The notes: generated by a model from the letters alone, not told the origin. Counted from the stretch's first letter, positions 48,739-59,374 are shown. The stretch is DNA of 64,000 bases from Herbinix sp. (GCA_029256105.1 JAQSYO010000002.1:310001-374000), one strand, 5' to 3'. Numbers and translations are program-made.

Positions 48739-49410
48739 ATGGAACAGTATAAGAAGGAATTTATTGAATTCATGGTGGATTGTGGTGTATTGAGATTCGG
48801 TGATTTTACTACCAAAAGCGGACGTAAAACCCCCTTCTTTGTTAACACAGGCTTTTACCGAACAGGTGCGCAATTACGAAAGCTCGGTGAATATTATGCG
48901 AAGGCAATTAATGACAAATACGGGCTTGACTTCGATGTATTGTTTGGTCCTGCATATAAAGGCATCCCACTCGCTGTAGCAACAACAATGGCAATCAGTG
49001 AATTCTATCAGCAAGACATTAAATACTGCTCCAACCGAAAAGAAGTCAAAGACCACGGAGATACAGGAATACTCTTAGGCTCGCCACTTACCGATGGTGA
49101 CAGGGTAATCATAATTGAGGATGTTACTACCGCAGGAACCTCAATCGGAGAGACAATGCCGATATTAGCAGCGCAAGGTGACGTTAAAGTGCTTGGCCTC
49201 GTCGTATCTGTAGATCGTATGGAGCGTGGACAAGGCAGTAAAAGTGCTCTTTCTGAAATAGAGGAAACCTATCAAATTACAACAACAGCAATCGTAACAA
49301 TGCAGGAAGTTGTTGAACATTTGCATAATCAGTCTTACAAAGGGAAAATTGTAATTGATGATACATTAAAAGCAGCAATTGATGAATATTATAAGCAATA
49401 TGGCGTTTAA
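48739..49410 (+). CDS. pyrE: Orotate phosphoribosyltransferase
   Basis: FGPAYKGIPLA, NRKEVKDHGDTG, VIIIEDVTTAGTSIGE. Confidence 0.95.
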   Translation: MEQYKKEFIEFMVDCGVLRFGDFTTKSGRKTPFFVNTGFYRTGAQLRKLGEYYAKAINDKYGLDFDVLFGPAYKGIPLAVATTMAISEFYQQDIKYCSNRKEVKDHGDTGILLGSPLTDGDRVIIIEDVTTAGTSIGETMPILAAQGDVKVLGLVVSVDRMERGQGSKSALSEIEETYQITTTAIVTMQEVVEHLHNQSYKGKIVIDDTLKAAIDEYYKQYGV

Positions 49411-49436
49411 TTCAGATGCTAAAGGAGGAATTGTAA

Positions 49437-49589
49437 ATGATGGAGAAAATCTATAACACAATGAAATCAGTCGGCGTGTGGAATCTTGTTATGGGAATTC
49501 TATTGATCGTTGCAGGAGTAGTTTCCGGAATCTTATTGATTTTAAACGGAGCAAAGCTGCTAAAGAAAAAATCCGAACTATTATTTTAA
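49437..49589 (+). CDS. 50-aa single-TM small protein (absent from ORF track)
   Basis: AAAGGAGGAATTGTAA-ATG; MMEKIYNTMKSVGVWNLVMGILLIVAGVVSGILLILNGAKLLKKKSELLF*. Confidence 0.75.
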   Translation: MMEKIYNTMKSVGVWNLVMGILLIVAGVVSGILLILNGAKLLKKKSELLF

Positions 49590-49613
49590 TTTGAATTGTA
49601 AATATTTATCCGA

Positions 49614-49653
49614 TGCCCCAAGATATCTGCAAAGCAGGTTGCTTGGGGCAGTT
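49614..49653 (+). terminator. Rho-independent terminator
   Basis: GCCCCAAG...CTTGGGGC then AGTTTTTT. Confidence 0.8.
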
Positions 49654-49860
49654 TTTTAGATTTCGTTGATTACCTTAGCATAGTCTGGTACAATATTAAC
49701 GAATGACTTGAAAGGTATTTTTATAGTATAAATAAAATTAAAGTTAAAACTTAAATGATATAGAGATATGAAATTTGCAGAATAAGCATCTTTACACAGG
49801 TTATTTGAGAAGCTATAAAGCTTGTTAGAGATGCCCAAAATCGGCAGAATGGAGGTAGTA

Positions 49861-50682
49861 ATGCATGATCTAAGCCTTTATGAAAAGAAAATAATAAATG
49901 ACGAGGAATTTCCAGTCCAAATATTTAAAAATCAGATCCGAAAACCGGGAAGCTTCTATCCGGCCCATTGGCATGAGCACATAGAACTTCATTATATACT
50001 TGAGGGGAAGGGTACTATATTGTGCAATCAAAAGCCCCTTCTTGTAGAAGAAGGTAGTCTGGTAATCGTGAATAGTAATGAATTACATGAGGGGATCAGT
50101 CAATCAAAAATCTTCGATGCGGTGGTAATGATATTTGAAATGGATGCTTTCTCAAAGGAGATGGCGAACTGCAATGTGATTTTTCAATCACTCGTCGCTG
50201 GTGATACGAAAATAAAAGAACTGATTGTTTCAATCTACCAGGAAGAAATCGATAAGAAATCGGGATATAAATTGGCGATGAAAGGCAAAATATATGAATT
50301 AATAACCTACTTATTCAGGAATTATGTAGTAGAAAGCCTTTCCGATAAAGAAAGCAGCAAACGTAACCAGAATTTAATGAGGTTAAATACAGTGCTGCAT
50401 CATATTCAAGGGAACTATACAGAACCAATTTCTATCCAAGAATTAGCGGAGTTGATACATTTAAGTGAATACCGCTTTTGCCACTTGTTCAAGGAGAGCA
50501 TAGGACAAAGCCCATTGAATTATACAAATGAAGTCCGTTTGAAAAAAGCACATAATTTGTTGGAGCAGAAGGAAATGACGATATCCGAGGTAGCAATTGC
50601 AGTAGGTTTTCAGGATTATAATAATTTTGGCCGTTTGTTTCGCAAATATTTTGGTTATGCGCCTTCCCATGTTTGGAACTGA
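49861..50682 (+). CDS. AraC-family transcriptional regulator with cupin domain
   Basis: FYPAHWHEHIELHYILEGKG; two HTHs with VGFQDYNNFGRLFRKYFGYAPS; RBS ggaggtag. Confidence 0.92.
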   Translation: MHDLSLYEKKIINDEEFPVQIFKNQIRKPGSFYPAHWHEHIELHYILEGKGTILCNQKPLLVEEGSLVIVNSNELHEGISQSKIFDAVVMIFEMDAFSKEMANCNVIFQSLVAGDTKIKELIVSIYQEEIDKKSGYKLAMKGKIYELITYLFRNYVVESLSDKESSKRNQNLMRLNTVLHHIQGNYTEPISIQELAELIHLSEYRFCHLFKESIGQSPLNYTNEVRLKKAHNLLEQKEMTISEVAIAVGFQDYNNFGRLFRKYFGYAPSHVWN

Positions 50683-50809
50683 TCACAAAATTAATACATA
50701 CTCAAAAGCCTTGTTTGAAAGACTAATGGAGAAGACTGTAGGAAAGTTTGTATGTGAATGTTGGTAAGAAATAGCAAGATTATATGTGCTTTCAGCAAGA
50801 TATCTATTG

Positions 50810-50842
50810 CTATTCCTATCATATAAATATATGATAGGAATA
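50810..50842. repeat. Perfect inverted repeat in front of sugar operon
   Basis: CTATTCCTATCATAT-AAT-ATATGATAGGAATAG. Confidence 0.75.
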
Positions 50843-50975
50843 GAGTGAGAATAAATTCAAAATTTGTGCGGTTTGTAAAAAAATGTACATTTACTATGAG
50901 TAGGTGTGCTTGAAAGCAAAGGATGCGCTAAGCGCTCAGATAGTGAGTAAAATGAAATTTTAAGGAGGAAATAGA

Positions 50976-51947
50976 ATGAAGTTAGGAACGTTTTCAGTTG
51001 TCTTAGGAGATATGTCTCTTGAAAATGCTTGTGAATTTTTAGCGAAAAATGGTGTTCAAATGATCGAAATCGGATGTGGCGGTTATCCTGGGAAAGCGCA
51101 TTGTGATCCGGACGTTTTATTAAAGGATGAGAAGGAATTAGAGAAATTTAAGAAAATAATTAAAAAAAATAATCTTGAAATAAGTGCAATCAGCTGCCAT
51201 GGGAATATGGTTCATCCTGTGAAGGAGAAAGCAGATAGTTTTGATGAGGATTTGACGAAAGCAATTCTATTAGCAGAGAAGCTTGGGGTTCCTGTAGTTA
51301 ACACCTTCTCCGGTTGTCCTGGTGGAAGTCCTGAGGATAAGACACCGAACTGGGTAACCTGCTCATGGCCGGATGATTATATGCATATTTTGGATTATCA
51401 GTGGAATGAAGTATTAATTCCGTATTGGAAGAAGAAAGTTGCATTTGCAAAAGAGCATGGCATTCATAAAATTGCTCTCGAGTTACACCCAGGATTTTGT
51501 GTTTATAATACAAACACTTTATTAAAACTTCGTGAGGCAGTTGGACCTGAAATCGGTGCAAACTTTGATCCCAGCCATTTAATCTGGCAGGGTATGGATC
51601 CTTGCACTTGTATCAGAGAATTAGGCAGAGCGGGAGCACTTTTCCATTTCCATGCAAAAGATACAAAGGTGGATGCAAGAAATACCTCTGTTAATGGTGT
51701 ACTTGATACAAGCCATTATGGCAACGAATCTAGCCGCTCCTGGATATTCAGAGCAGTCGGATATGGACATAGCGATGATTACTGGAAAGCAATTATTTCC
51801 GAACTTCGCATGGCTGGTTATGATTATGCAATCAGTATCGAACATGAAGACAGTTTAATGTCAGGTAATGAAGGATTATTAAAGGCAATTGGATTCTTAA
51901 AGAATGTTTTAATGTATGAAGACAAAGGAACGATGTTCTGGGCATAA
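50976..51947 (+). CDS. Sugar phosphate isomerase/epimerase (TIM barrel)
   Basis: VQMIEIGCGGYPGKAHCDPD, ALELHPGFCVYNT, NFDPSHLIWQGMD, SIEHEDSLM. Confidence 0.88.
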   Translation: MKLGTFSVVLGDMSLENACEFLAKNGVQMIEIGCGGYPGKAHCDPDVLLKDEKELEKFKKIIKKNNLEISAISCHGNMVHPVKEKADSFDEDLTKAILLAEKLGVPVVNTFSGCPGGSPEDKTPNWVTCSWPDDYMHILDYQWNEVLIPYWKKKVAFAKEHGIHKIALELHPGFCVYNTNTLLKLREAVGPEIGANFDPSHLIWQGMDPCTCIRELGRAGALFHFHAKDTKVDARNTSVNGVLDTSHYGNESSRSWIFRAVGYGHSDDYWKAIISELRMAGYDYAISIEHEDSLMSGNEGLLKAIGFLKNVLMYEDKGTMFWA

Positions 51948-51983
51948 TATAAAAAAATAAATTAGTAAAACTAAGGAGAAGTT

Positions 51984-53039
51984 ATGGCACAAATAGATTT
52001 TATGATTGGTATCGTAGGCTTTGGTGGAATGGGTAATTGGCATAGAGAGACCATAGCAAACATCGAAGGATTATGCGTTGCAGGAATATATGATATAGCG
52101 GAAGAAAGAAATACCTATGCAAAAGAAGTTGGAGTTCATACTTATGCGAGTCTTGAGGAATTGCTTGAGGACGAACAGATTGATATAGTACTGGTTTCTA
52201 CCCCAAATGATTTGCATAAGCCGATTGCAATTCAAGCGATGCGTGCAGGCAAAAATGTGGTATCCGAAAAACCGGTAACTTTAAGTTCCTCCGATTTACA
52301 GGAAATGATACAGGTTTCAGAAGAGACAGGAAAGTTGTTTACTGTACATCAGAACCGTCGTTGGGATGAAGATTTTCTGACGATGAAGAAAATCTTTGAG
52401 GAACAGCAATTAGGTGAAGTGTGCCGTATTGAATCAAGAGTACATGGTTCTAGAGGTATCCCGGGTGACTGGAGACAAGAGAAGGAACACGGCGGCGGAA
52501 TGGTATTAGACTGGGGTGTTCATTTGCTAGACCAGATTCTACTTATGATGGGTAATCAGAAGTTAAAGAATGTATATGCAACCGTAACAAATATTACAAA
52601 TCAAATGGTGGATGATGGTTTTACCGCTCAACTAACATTTGAATCAGGCGTTGAGGTATTCGTTGAAGTTGGAACCAGTAATTTCATCTCATTACCAAGA
52701 TGGTATATGATAGGTCAAAATGGTACAGCAATCATTGAAGACTGGAGTCTTAAAGGTCGAATTGTTCGCGCAACAGGCATAAATGAGAAGGATGTTGTTC
52801 CGGTTCGAACCGCAGCTGGCCTTACGAAAACTATGGCACCAAGAAGAGATGATACTATAATCACAGAAGAGCTTTCCATAGTAAAAAGTGATATTAGAGA
52901 CTTTTACAAAAATGTAATGAAGACAATCCTAAAGGAAGAAGAACCAAAAATCAAACTTCCTGAGGTTATGCGTGTCATGAAATTAATGGAAGCTATATTT
53001 GAATCAGCGGATAAACACGAAGTAATTCATTTTGAATAA
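51984..53039 (+). CDS. Gfo/Idh/MocA-family oxidoreductase
   Basis: IGIVGFGGMGNWH, STPNDLHKPIAIQAMRAGKNVVSEKPVTL, DWGVHLLDQ. Confidence 0.92.
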   Translation: MAQIDFMIGIVGFGGMGNWHRETIANIEGLCVAGIYDIAEERNTYAKEVGVHTYASLEELLEDEQIDIVLVSTPNDLHKPIAIQAMRAGKNVVSEKPVTLSSSDLQEMIQVSEETGKLFTVHQNRRWDEDFLTMKKIFEEQQLGEVCRIESRVHGSRGIPGDWRQEKEHGGGMVLDWGVHLLDQILLMMGNQKLKNVYATVTNITNQMVDDGFTAQLTFESGVEVFVEVGTSNFISLPRWYMIGQNGTAIIEDWSLKGRIVRATGINEKDVVPVRTAAGLTKTMAPRRDDTIITEELSIVKSDIRDFYKNVMKTILKEEEPKIKLPEVMRVMKLMEAIFESADKHEVIHFE

Positions 53040-53080
53040 AGAGAAGATAAATCCGTTATAGCAGGAAGAGGGGAATTAAT

Positions 53081-53842
53081 ATGGGGACATTACCTGTTGC
53101 ACTTCAAGTATATACCATACGAGAAGTTGCAGAAAAAGATTTTGTGAAAGCAATGCAGGATGTTAAGAAAATGGGTTATGATGGTGTGGAATTAGCGGGA
53201 TTATATGGACATTCGCCGGAAGAAATTAGAGATTGCCTGAAGGAAATTGGGTTAACTCCCATTTCTGCTCACGTAGCATATCAGGAATTTGTCCGTGATT
53301 TACAGGGAACTGTAAAAAGTTATGCAACAATTGGGTGTCGTTATGTTGCAATCCCTTATTTACTTGAGGAAGATCGTTATGGAACGGAACGATTTGAGGA
53401 AATGATGAATTACATTCCAAGTATTGCAAAAGCTTGTAAAGAGGAAGGTATTACACTTCTTTATCATAACCATGATTTTGAGTTTTTAAAAACTACAGAG
53501 GGTGAATATGTATTAGATTATATGTATCAGACAATACCGGCAGATGAGCTGCAAATGGAGCTTGATACCTGTTGGGTTAAAGTAGTTGATATTAACCCAA
53601 GTGAATACATGAAAAAATATGCTGGAAGATTACCAATCGTACATCTGAAGGATTTTACCGGAGCAAGACCGATCGAGTTTCGTGCATTAGGACGGGGAGT
53701 GCAGAATTTTCCTTCCATACTTGAAGAAGCCATCCGTGGTGGCAGTGAGTGGGTGGTTGTGGAGCAGGATAGTCATACAGAGTATACAGCGCTCGAGGAT
53801 GTCCAAATCAGCAGAGAATACCTTAAATCACTTGGTTGGTAA
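53081..53842 (+). CDS. Sugar phosphate isomerase/epimerase (TIM barrel)
   Basis: ALQVYTIREVAEKDF, LLYHNHDFEF, MELDTCWVKVVDI, VHLKDF. Confidence 0.9.
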   Translation: MGTLPVALQVYTIREVAEKDFVKAMQDVKKMGYDGVELAGLYGHSPEEIRDCLKEIGLTPISAHVAYQEFVRDLQGTVKSYATIGCRYVAIPYLLEEDRYGTERFEEMMNYIPSIAKACKEEGITLLYHNHDFEFLKTTEGEYVLDYMYQTIPADELQMELDTCWVKVVDINPSEYMKKYAGRLPIVHLKDFTGARPIEFRALGRGVQNFPSILEEAIRGGSEWVVVEQDSHTEYTALEDVQISREYLKSLGW

Positions 53843-53913
53843 AATATTAGAAACAAAGGATTAGACAAATCAGTATGCATTATTAATATTATAATGGATT
53901 GGAAGGTATTTAT

Positions 53914-54993
53914 ATGGATAAAGTTAAAATAGGCATCGTTGGTTGTGGTGGTATTGCAAATAATAAGCATCTACCTGCGATACAAAAAAACGGAAACTAT
54001 GAAATCATAGCATTTTGCGACATCATTAAAGACAGGGCAGAGGAAGCTAAGTCGAAATATGGTACAGAGGATGCAAGAGTTTATACGGACTACACAGAGC
54101 TTCTCAAAGAGAGCGAGTTGGTAGCCGTATATGTATTAACTCCGAATAAGTCCCATGCTAGCATTTCCATCGCTGCTATGAAAGCTGGAAAGCATGTTAT
54201 GTGTGAGAAGCCAATGGCAAAAACTTATGAAGATGCAAAGTTAATGTTAGAGACTTCTAAGGAAACAGGAAAGTTGTTAACCATCGGCTATCAAAATAGA
54301 TACCGTGCAGACTCCACCTATATGAAAAAATCCTGTGAGAATGGTGATCTTGGTGAAATTTATTATGCAAGAGCACATGCAGTAAGAAGACGTGCAGTTC
54401 CGACATGGGGCGTATTCTTAAATGAAGAGGAACAAGGTGGAGGCCCGTTAATTGATATCGGTACCCATGCTCTGGATTTAACACTCTGGATGATGAATAA
54501 TTATGAACCAGAATCTGTTACAGGCTCCGTATACCGTAAATTAGCAGATCAAAAAGAGCAAGGCAATGCTTTCGGTGAATGGGATCCGGCAGAGTTTACT
54601 GTTGAAGATTCTGCTTTCGGATTTATTAAGATGAAGAATGGTGCGACCATTCATCTCGAATCAGCATGGGCATTGAATACTCTTGAAGTGGATGAAGCAA
54701 AAACAACGCTCTGTGGAACAAAAGCTGGTGCTGATATGAAAGATGGACTTCGTATTAACCGAGTGCAGTATAACAAACAGAGCGTAGAAAAACCGGATTT
54801 AAATTCTGGTGGAGTTGCATTCTTTACCGGACAGGGCGAGAAGGACTCCGATATTGAACAGAGAACCTTTTATAACGCAATTACCAAAGGAGAAGAATTA
54901 GTGGTAAAGCCGGAACAGGCATTGGTAGTTACAAGAATTCTCGAAGCAATTTATGAATCTGGTAGAACAGGTAAGACAGTATATTTTGATTAA
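53914..54993 (+). CDS. Gfo/Idh/MocA-family oxidoreductase
   Basis: KIGIVGCGGIANNKHLPAI, HVMCEKPMAKTYEDAK, LIDIGTHALDLTLW. Confidence 0.92.
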   Translation: MDKVKIGIVGCGGIANNKHLPAIQKNGNYEIIAFCDIIKDRAEEAKSKYGTEDARVYTDYTELLKESELVAVYVLTPNKSHASISIAAMKAGKHVMCEKPMAKTYEDAKLMLETSKETGKLLTIGYQNRYRADSTYMKKSCENGDLGEIYYARAHAVRRRAVPTWGVFLNEEEQGGGPLIDIGTHALDLTLWMMNNYEPESVTGSVYRKLADQKEQGNAFGEWDPAEFTVEDSAFGFIKMKNGATIHLESAWALNTLEVDEAKTTLCGTKAGADMKDGLRINRVQYNKQSVEKPDLNSGGVAFFTGQGEKDSDIEQRTFYNAITKGEELVVKPEQALVVTRILEAIYESGRTGKTVYFD

Positions 54994-55014
54994 TTAAATT
55001 GTATTATTTTAGCC

Positions 55015-55043
55015 TTGACGAAAACCAAATTATAACATAATAT
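55015..55043 (+). promoter_or_regulatory. Sigma-A promoter of ABC-F leader
   Basis: TTGACG, 17-nt spacer, TAATAT. Confidence 0.7.
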
Positions 55044-55075
55044 AATAAAAGAAATAATTATGAGGAAGGTTTACC

Positions 55076-55207
55076 ATGAATACAACACTTAGATGGATTA
55101 AATTTGAAGCTATTATGATCGCATTATTATCACTTAAGGGGATAAGTGCGTCCAAATATCATAGTTTCAATAAGAACCATATAAGTTGGTTGGAGTATTC
55201 CTTCTAA
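55076..55207 (+). CDS. 43-aa putative leader peptide upstream of ABC-F gene
   Basis: GAGGAAGGT RBS; MNTTLRWIKFEAIMIALLSLKGISASKYHSFNKNHISWLEYSF*; followed by a terminator. Confidence 0.65.
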   Translation: MNTTLRWIKFEAIMIALLSLKGISASKYHSFNKNHISWLEYSF

Positions 55208-55235
55208 ATCATTGATAGAATCAAGATGCGATTAG

Positions 55236-55270
55236 AACCCAAGGCTTATTGGCTTTGGGTTTTTTTGTGT
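55236..55270 (+). terminator. Attenuator-type Rho-independent terminator
   Basis: AACCCAAGGC-TTATT-GGCTTTGGGTT-TTTTTG. Confidence 0.85.
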
Positions 55271-55353
55271 TTAAATATTATGAAGATAATTAAGGTTAAT
55301 GAGTAGTCTTTTCTCGTAGGGAATGGAACTCATAAGAAAGGTATGGATGAAAA

Positions 55354-57297
55354 ATGATAGAATTAAATATAAATAATTTAACTAAATTTTATGGTGCCAA
55401 TAAAATATTTGAAAATATATCCTTAGAAATTAAGACTGGAGAGCGAATTGGCTTAATCGGCCAGAACGGCTGCGGAAAATCGACAATTATGAAAATACTG
55501 ATGGGACTTGAGGATTATCAAAGCGGTGAAATCAGTTTACGTAAAGATAATAAGGTTGGCTACTTAAATCAGATTCCGGTATATGAAGCGGAAACTACGA
55601 CGATGGAGGTCATTCGAATGGCCTTTCAATCAATTTATGAACTGCGTAAGCAGATGGACGAACTCGAATTTCAGATGGGACATCTGGAAGGGAACTTACT
55701 CGAGCGAGCAGTTAGTCAATATAGCAAAGTATTGGAACAATATGAATTAGGTGGTGGCTATGAGCTTGAGATTAAAATTAATAAAGTTACCGAAGGCCTT
55801 CAAATTACAGATAACCTTAAGGAAATGTTGTTTGATCAGCTAAGCGGTGGAGAAAAGACTAGAGTAATACTTGCTAAAATTTTATTAGAGGAACCGGATA
55901 TTCTTCTCCTTGATGAGCCAACGAACCATCTGGATTTGGTAACCATAGATTGGCTGGAGGGATTTTTAAAGGAATATCAGGGTGCAGCGTTGATTATATC
56001 GCATGACCGGTATTTTTTAGATAGTGTTGTTGGTAAGATAATTGAATTGGAATTTGATCATGCTGAGGTTTACCTCGGCAATTATAGCTATTTTGTAGTA
56101 GAAAAAGAAAGAAGATTTTTAATTGAGTTTAAGAACTATCAAAATCAGCAAAAGAAAATTGACCGGATGGAGCACCAGATAGAGCGATACCGCATCTGGG
56201 GTGTGATGCGTGATAGTGAAGTAATGTTTAAACGTGCAAAGGAACTGGAGAAACGTCTTGAGAAGATTGACGTGATGAAGCGCCCGGTATTGGACAAAAG
56301 AAAGATACGGTTAAATAACAATGCGATAGGCAGATCTGGGAAAATGGTTCTTGAAATAAAAAATCTAAATAAATGTTTTGGAGAAAGAATAATACTTTCG
56401 GATGTAAATATGAATATATTTTATCAGGATAGTGCTTGTATCATCGGTGAGAATGGAAGCGGTAAGACTACTATTCTGAAGATGATTCTTGGAGCATTAG
56501 AGCCGGATCAGGGGATAATCCGAATTGGTTCACAGGTTAGTATTGGATATCTACCGCAACATGTTGAGTACTTGGATGAAGACCAGACGATGCTGGAGTA
56601 TTTTGCAAACCTTCACAATCTCTCGTTTGGTGCTGCCAGATCCTTGTTAGCAAAGGTATTATTTTTTAATGAAGATGTGAATAAGAAGATTAGATTCTTA
56701 TCTGGTGGAGAGAAGAGCAGATTAAAATTGTGTTCCTTAACCTTCGAAGGAGTAAACTTACTTATTTTGGACGAACCCACGAATCATTTGGATGTTGATT
56801 CAAGAGAGGTACTCGAGGAGACCTTATCCGAATTTGAAGGAACCTTACTATTTGTTTCCCATGACCGATATTTTATTAATAAACTTGCTGATAAAATCAT
56901 AACGATTGAGAATAAGACAACAAAACAATATGATGGAGACTATTCCTATTACCAGGAGGAGTATAAAAAGGAGCAAGAGAGACGGACTACTTTAACACTA
57001 CAAGATAAATATGGTAAGAGTACAGAAAATTCCACAAAAGATACTAAAAGTATTAATCATCATCTTCTGACATCAGAAAATCCAAAAAATTCTATTACAA
57101 AGAATAAACCGTCAAGGAAGTTGGAGATGCTTGAAAAAAGTATTGAGGAGTTGGAAGAGAAAATAAAATCCTTAGAGGAAATGATGAATAAACACAACTC
57201 CGATGGAAACCGCCTTAAGGAGCTTTACGAAGAAAAAGAGCAGGTTGAAAGGCAACTTGAAACATCTTATTCAGAGTGGGAAGCCTTACAATATTAG
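55354..57297 (+). CDS. ABC-F family ATP-binding protein (ribosome-associated; possible antibiotic resistance)
   Basis: Two ABC cassettes (GQNGCGKSTI, LSGGEKTRVILAKIL; GENGSGKTTI, LSGGEKSRLKL), no TM, C-terminal coiled coil. Confidence 0.9.
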   Translation: MIELNINNLTKFYGANKIFENISLEIKTGERIGLIGQNGCGKSTIMKILMGLEDYQSGEISLRKDNKVGYLNQIPVYEAETTTMEVIRMAFQSIYELRKQMDELEFQMGHLEGNLLERAVSQYSKVLEQYELGGGYELEIKINKVTEGLQITDNLKEMLFDQLSGGEKTRVILAKILLEEPDILLLDEPTNHLDLVTIDWLEGFLKEYQGAALIISHDRYFLDSVVGKIIELEFDHAEVYLGNYSYFVVEKERRFLIEFKNYQNQQKKIDRMEHQIERYRIWGVMRDSEVMFKRAKELEKRLEKIDVMKRPVLDKRKIRLNNNAIGRSGKMVLEIKNLNKCFGERIILSDVNMNIFYQDSACIIGENGSGKTTILKMILGALEPDQGIIRIGSQVSIGYLPQHVEYLDEDQTMLEYFANLHNLSFGAARSLLAKVLFFNEDVNKKIRFLSGGEKSRLKLCSLTFEGVNLLILDEPTNHLDVDSREVLEETLSEFEGTLLFVSHDRYFINKLADKIITIENKTTKQYDGDYSYYQEEYKKEQERRTTLTLQDKYGKSTENSTKDTKSINHHLLTSENPKNSITKNKPSRKLEMLEKSIEELEEKIKSLEEMMNKHNSDGNRLKELYEEKEQVERQLETSYSEWEALQY

Positions 57298-57466
57298 TTT
57301 CTTATAACAAAGGATAGATTTTTTAAGCAAAAAACAGTATAATCAATATCATGCTTAAAAGTATGGAATACTTTATTGCAGTAATATGAGCGATATTTAT
57401 GAAGGAAAAACGATAGAAGATATTTGTTATGAGATACAGTGAGAGACATGTTAAACGGAGGTTTCT

Positions 57467-58522
57467 ATGAGGACACAAGATTTTTATTATGATTTACCCG
57501 AAGAACTTATTGCGCAGGATCCCTTGGAGGATCGTTCGGGCTCCAGATTATTAGTACTGGATAAGAAAACTGGTGCAATGCAACATAAAATCTTTAAACA
57601 GATTACGCAGTATTTAAGAAAAGGGGATTGCTTAGTAATCAATAATACAAAGGTAATTCCTGCAAGATTAATTGGGGAGAAGCTTCATGAGAGTAGCCGA
57701 ACGGATGAGGAAGAGATCCACGGAGCAAAAATTGAACTTCTATTATTAAAGAGAAAAGAAAATGATATATGGGAGACCTTGGTGAAGCCTGGGAAGAAGG
57801 CACGACCTGGTACAAAAATAAGTTTTGGAAATGGACTACTTGTCGGTGAAATCATTGATATGACCAGTGAAGGAAACCGACTAGTTCAGTTTACCTACGA
57901 AGGGATATTCGAAGAAATATTAGATAAGCTAGGTCAGATGCCATTGCCGCCTTATATCACTCATGAATTAGCGGATAAGAACAGATATCAGACAGTATAT
58001 GCCAAATACGAGGGTTCTGCAGCAGCACCAACAGCAGGACTTCATTTCACCAAGGAATTATTGGCTGAAATTGAAGCGATGGGAATTCAGATCGCAAATG
58101 TAACCCTGCATGTGGGCCTTGGAACTTTTCGCCCGGTAAAGGTGGAGAACGTATTGGAACATCATATGCATTCGGAATTCTATCAAGTTACAGAGGAAGC
58201 AGCAGCATTAATTAATGAGACAAAAAAATGTGGTGGAAGAATCATCTGTGTTGGGACGACCAGCTGTCGAACTATCGAATCAGCTGCAGATGAACAGGGT
58301 ATCCTTCATGCAGGAGAAGGAGATACCACTATATTCATCTATCCCGGATATAAGTTTAAATTGCTTGATGCATTAATCACTAATTTTCATCTTCCGGAAT
58401 CTACTCTGATGATGCTAGTATCGGCTCTTGCAGGGACAGAGAACATTATGGTAGCCTATGAGGAGGCGGTTAAAGAACGTTATCGGTTCTTTAGCTTTGG
58501 AGATGCAATGTTTATTCAATAA
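57467..58522 (+). CDS. queA: tRNA preQ1(34) S-adenosylmethionine ribosyltransferase-isomerase
   Basis: [53 protein letters not shown]. Confidence 0.95.
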   Translation: MRTQDFYYDLPEELIAQDPLEDRSGSRLLVLDKKTGAMQHKIFKQITQYLRKGDCLVINNTKVIPARLIGEKLHESSRTDEEEIHGAKIELLLLKRKENDIWETLVKPGKKARPGTKISFGNGLLVGEIIDMTSEGNRLVQFTYEGIFEEILDKLGQMPLPPYITHELADKNRYQTVYAKYEGSAAAPTAGLHFTKELLAEIEAMGIQIANVTLHVGLGTFRPVKVENVLEHHMHSEFYQVTEEAAALINETKKCGGRIICVGTTSCRTIESAADEQGILHAGEGDTTIFIYPGYKFKLLDALITNFHLPESTLMMLVSALAGTENIMVAYEEAVKERYRFFSFGDAMFIQ

Positions 58523-58556
58523 TTCATAATTTGTTGGTTGAGGAATATAGTATACA

Positions 58557-58592
58557 ATAAGGGAATCCGTAAGGGGATTCCTTTATTGTATT
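58557..58592 (+). terminator. Rho-independent terminator of queA
   Basis: AATAAGGGAATCC-GTAAG-GGGATTCCTTTATT. Confidence 0.75.
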
Positions 58593-58699
58593 TTATGTAC
58601 GTTGTTCTATTCAGTGGTTAAAGTTTATATTATGAATCACCAATTACCATCTAAGGCATAAATTGATAAAATAAATATTAATAAAATAAAAAATAACTA

Positions 58700-58728
58700 T
58701 TGAAATACAAAAAATTGTGTGCTATACT
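58700..58728 (+). promoter_or_regulatory. Sigma-A promoter of amt leader
   Basis: TTGAAA, 17-nt spacer, TATACT. Confidence 0.65.
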
Positions 58729-58810
58729 CTCGTTAACTTATTAATAAGATTTAAACAAAGAAGTTAATAAAAAGCATATTTTACTCAGAAATTACCATAT
58801 ATAAATAATT

Positions 58811-59212
58811 CCGACAATGATGTCAAAGCTTTTCAAGAGCTTTGGCTTTTTTAAATTTCATAAGGAATACTGACAATGAAGTCAAAACATAGTAATCGTT
58901 TTGACTCTTTTTTATTTCATAAGAAATACCGACAATGAAGTCAAAACATAGCAATCGTTTTGGCTCCTTTTAATTTATTAAGGAATACCGACAATGAAGT
59001 CAAAACATAGCAATCGTTTTGACTCCTTTTAATTTAATAAAAAATACCGACTATGAGATCAAAACATAGCAATCGTTTTTTTCCTTCTAATTTAATAAGA
59101 AATACCGACAAAGAAGTCAAAACAGGGTAGGTGTTTTGACTTCTTTTAATTTAATAATTGATACTGACAATGTAGTCAAAACTTATCATGAGTTTTGACC
59201 TCTTCTTTTTTA
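58811..59212 (+). repeat. 7-copy tandem array of hairpin/terminator-like elements, 59-bp period
   Basis: Copies start CyGACwAwG at 58811, 58870, 58929, 58988, 59047, 59105, 59164; each with GTCAAAAC...GTTTTGAC-type stem followed by a pyrimidine/T-rich tract (copy 5 degenerate). Confidence 0.95.
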
Positions 59213-59374
59213 TTAACAGTAAGAGAATTGTCTTGCCAATGATTAATATTAATCATTCATTTACACCAGAAGACGATGGAGACAGGGTAGTAATACCTTG
59301 GCCCCATGTTTATAAGTTAAAGTGGATATTGATTTTTCTACAACAGGAACACAAAAAGAATAGGAGGTGGCAGT

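Noticed and set aside
58811-59212. CRISPR-like array
   Set aside because: The whole 59-bp unit is repeated with no unique spacers, units contain terminator-like hairpins with T-tracts, and no cas genes are present.
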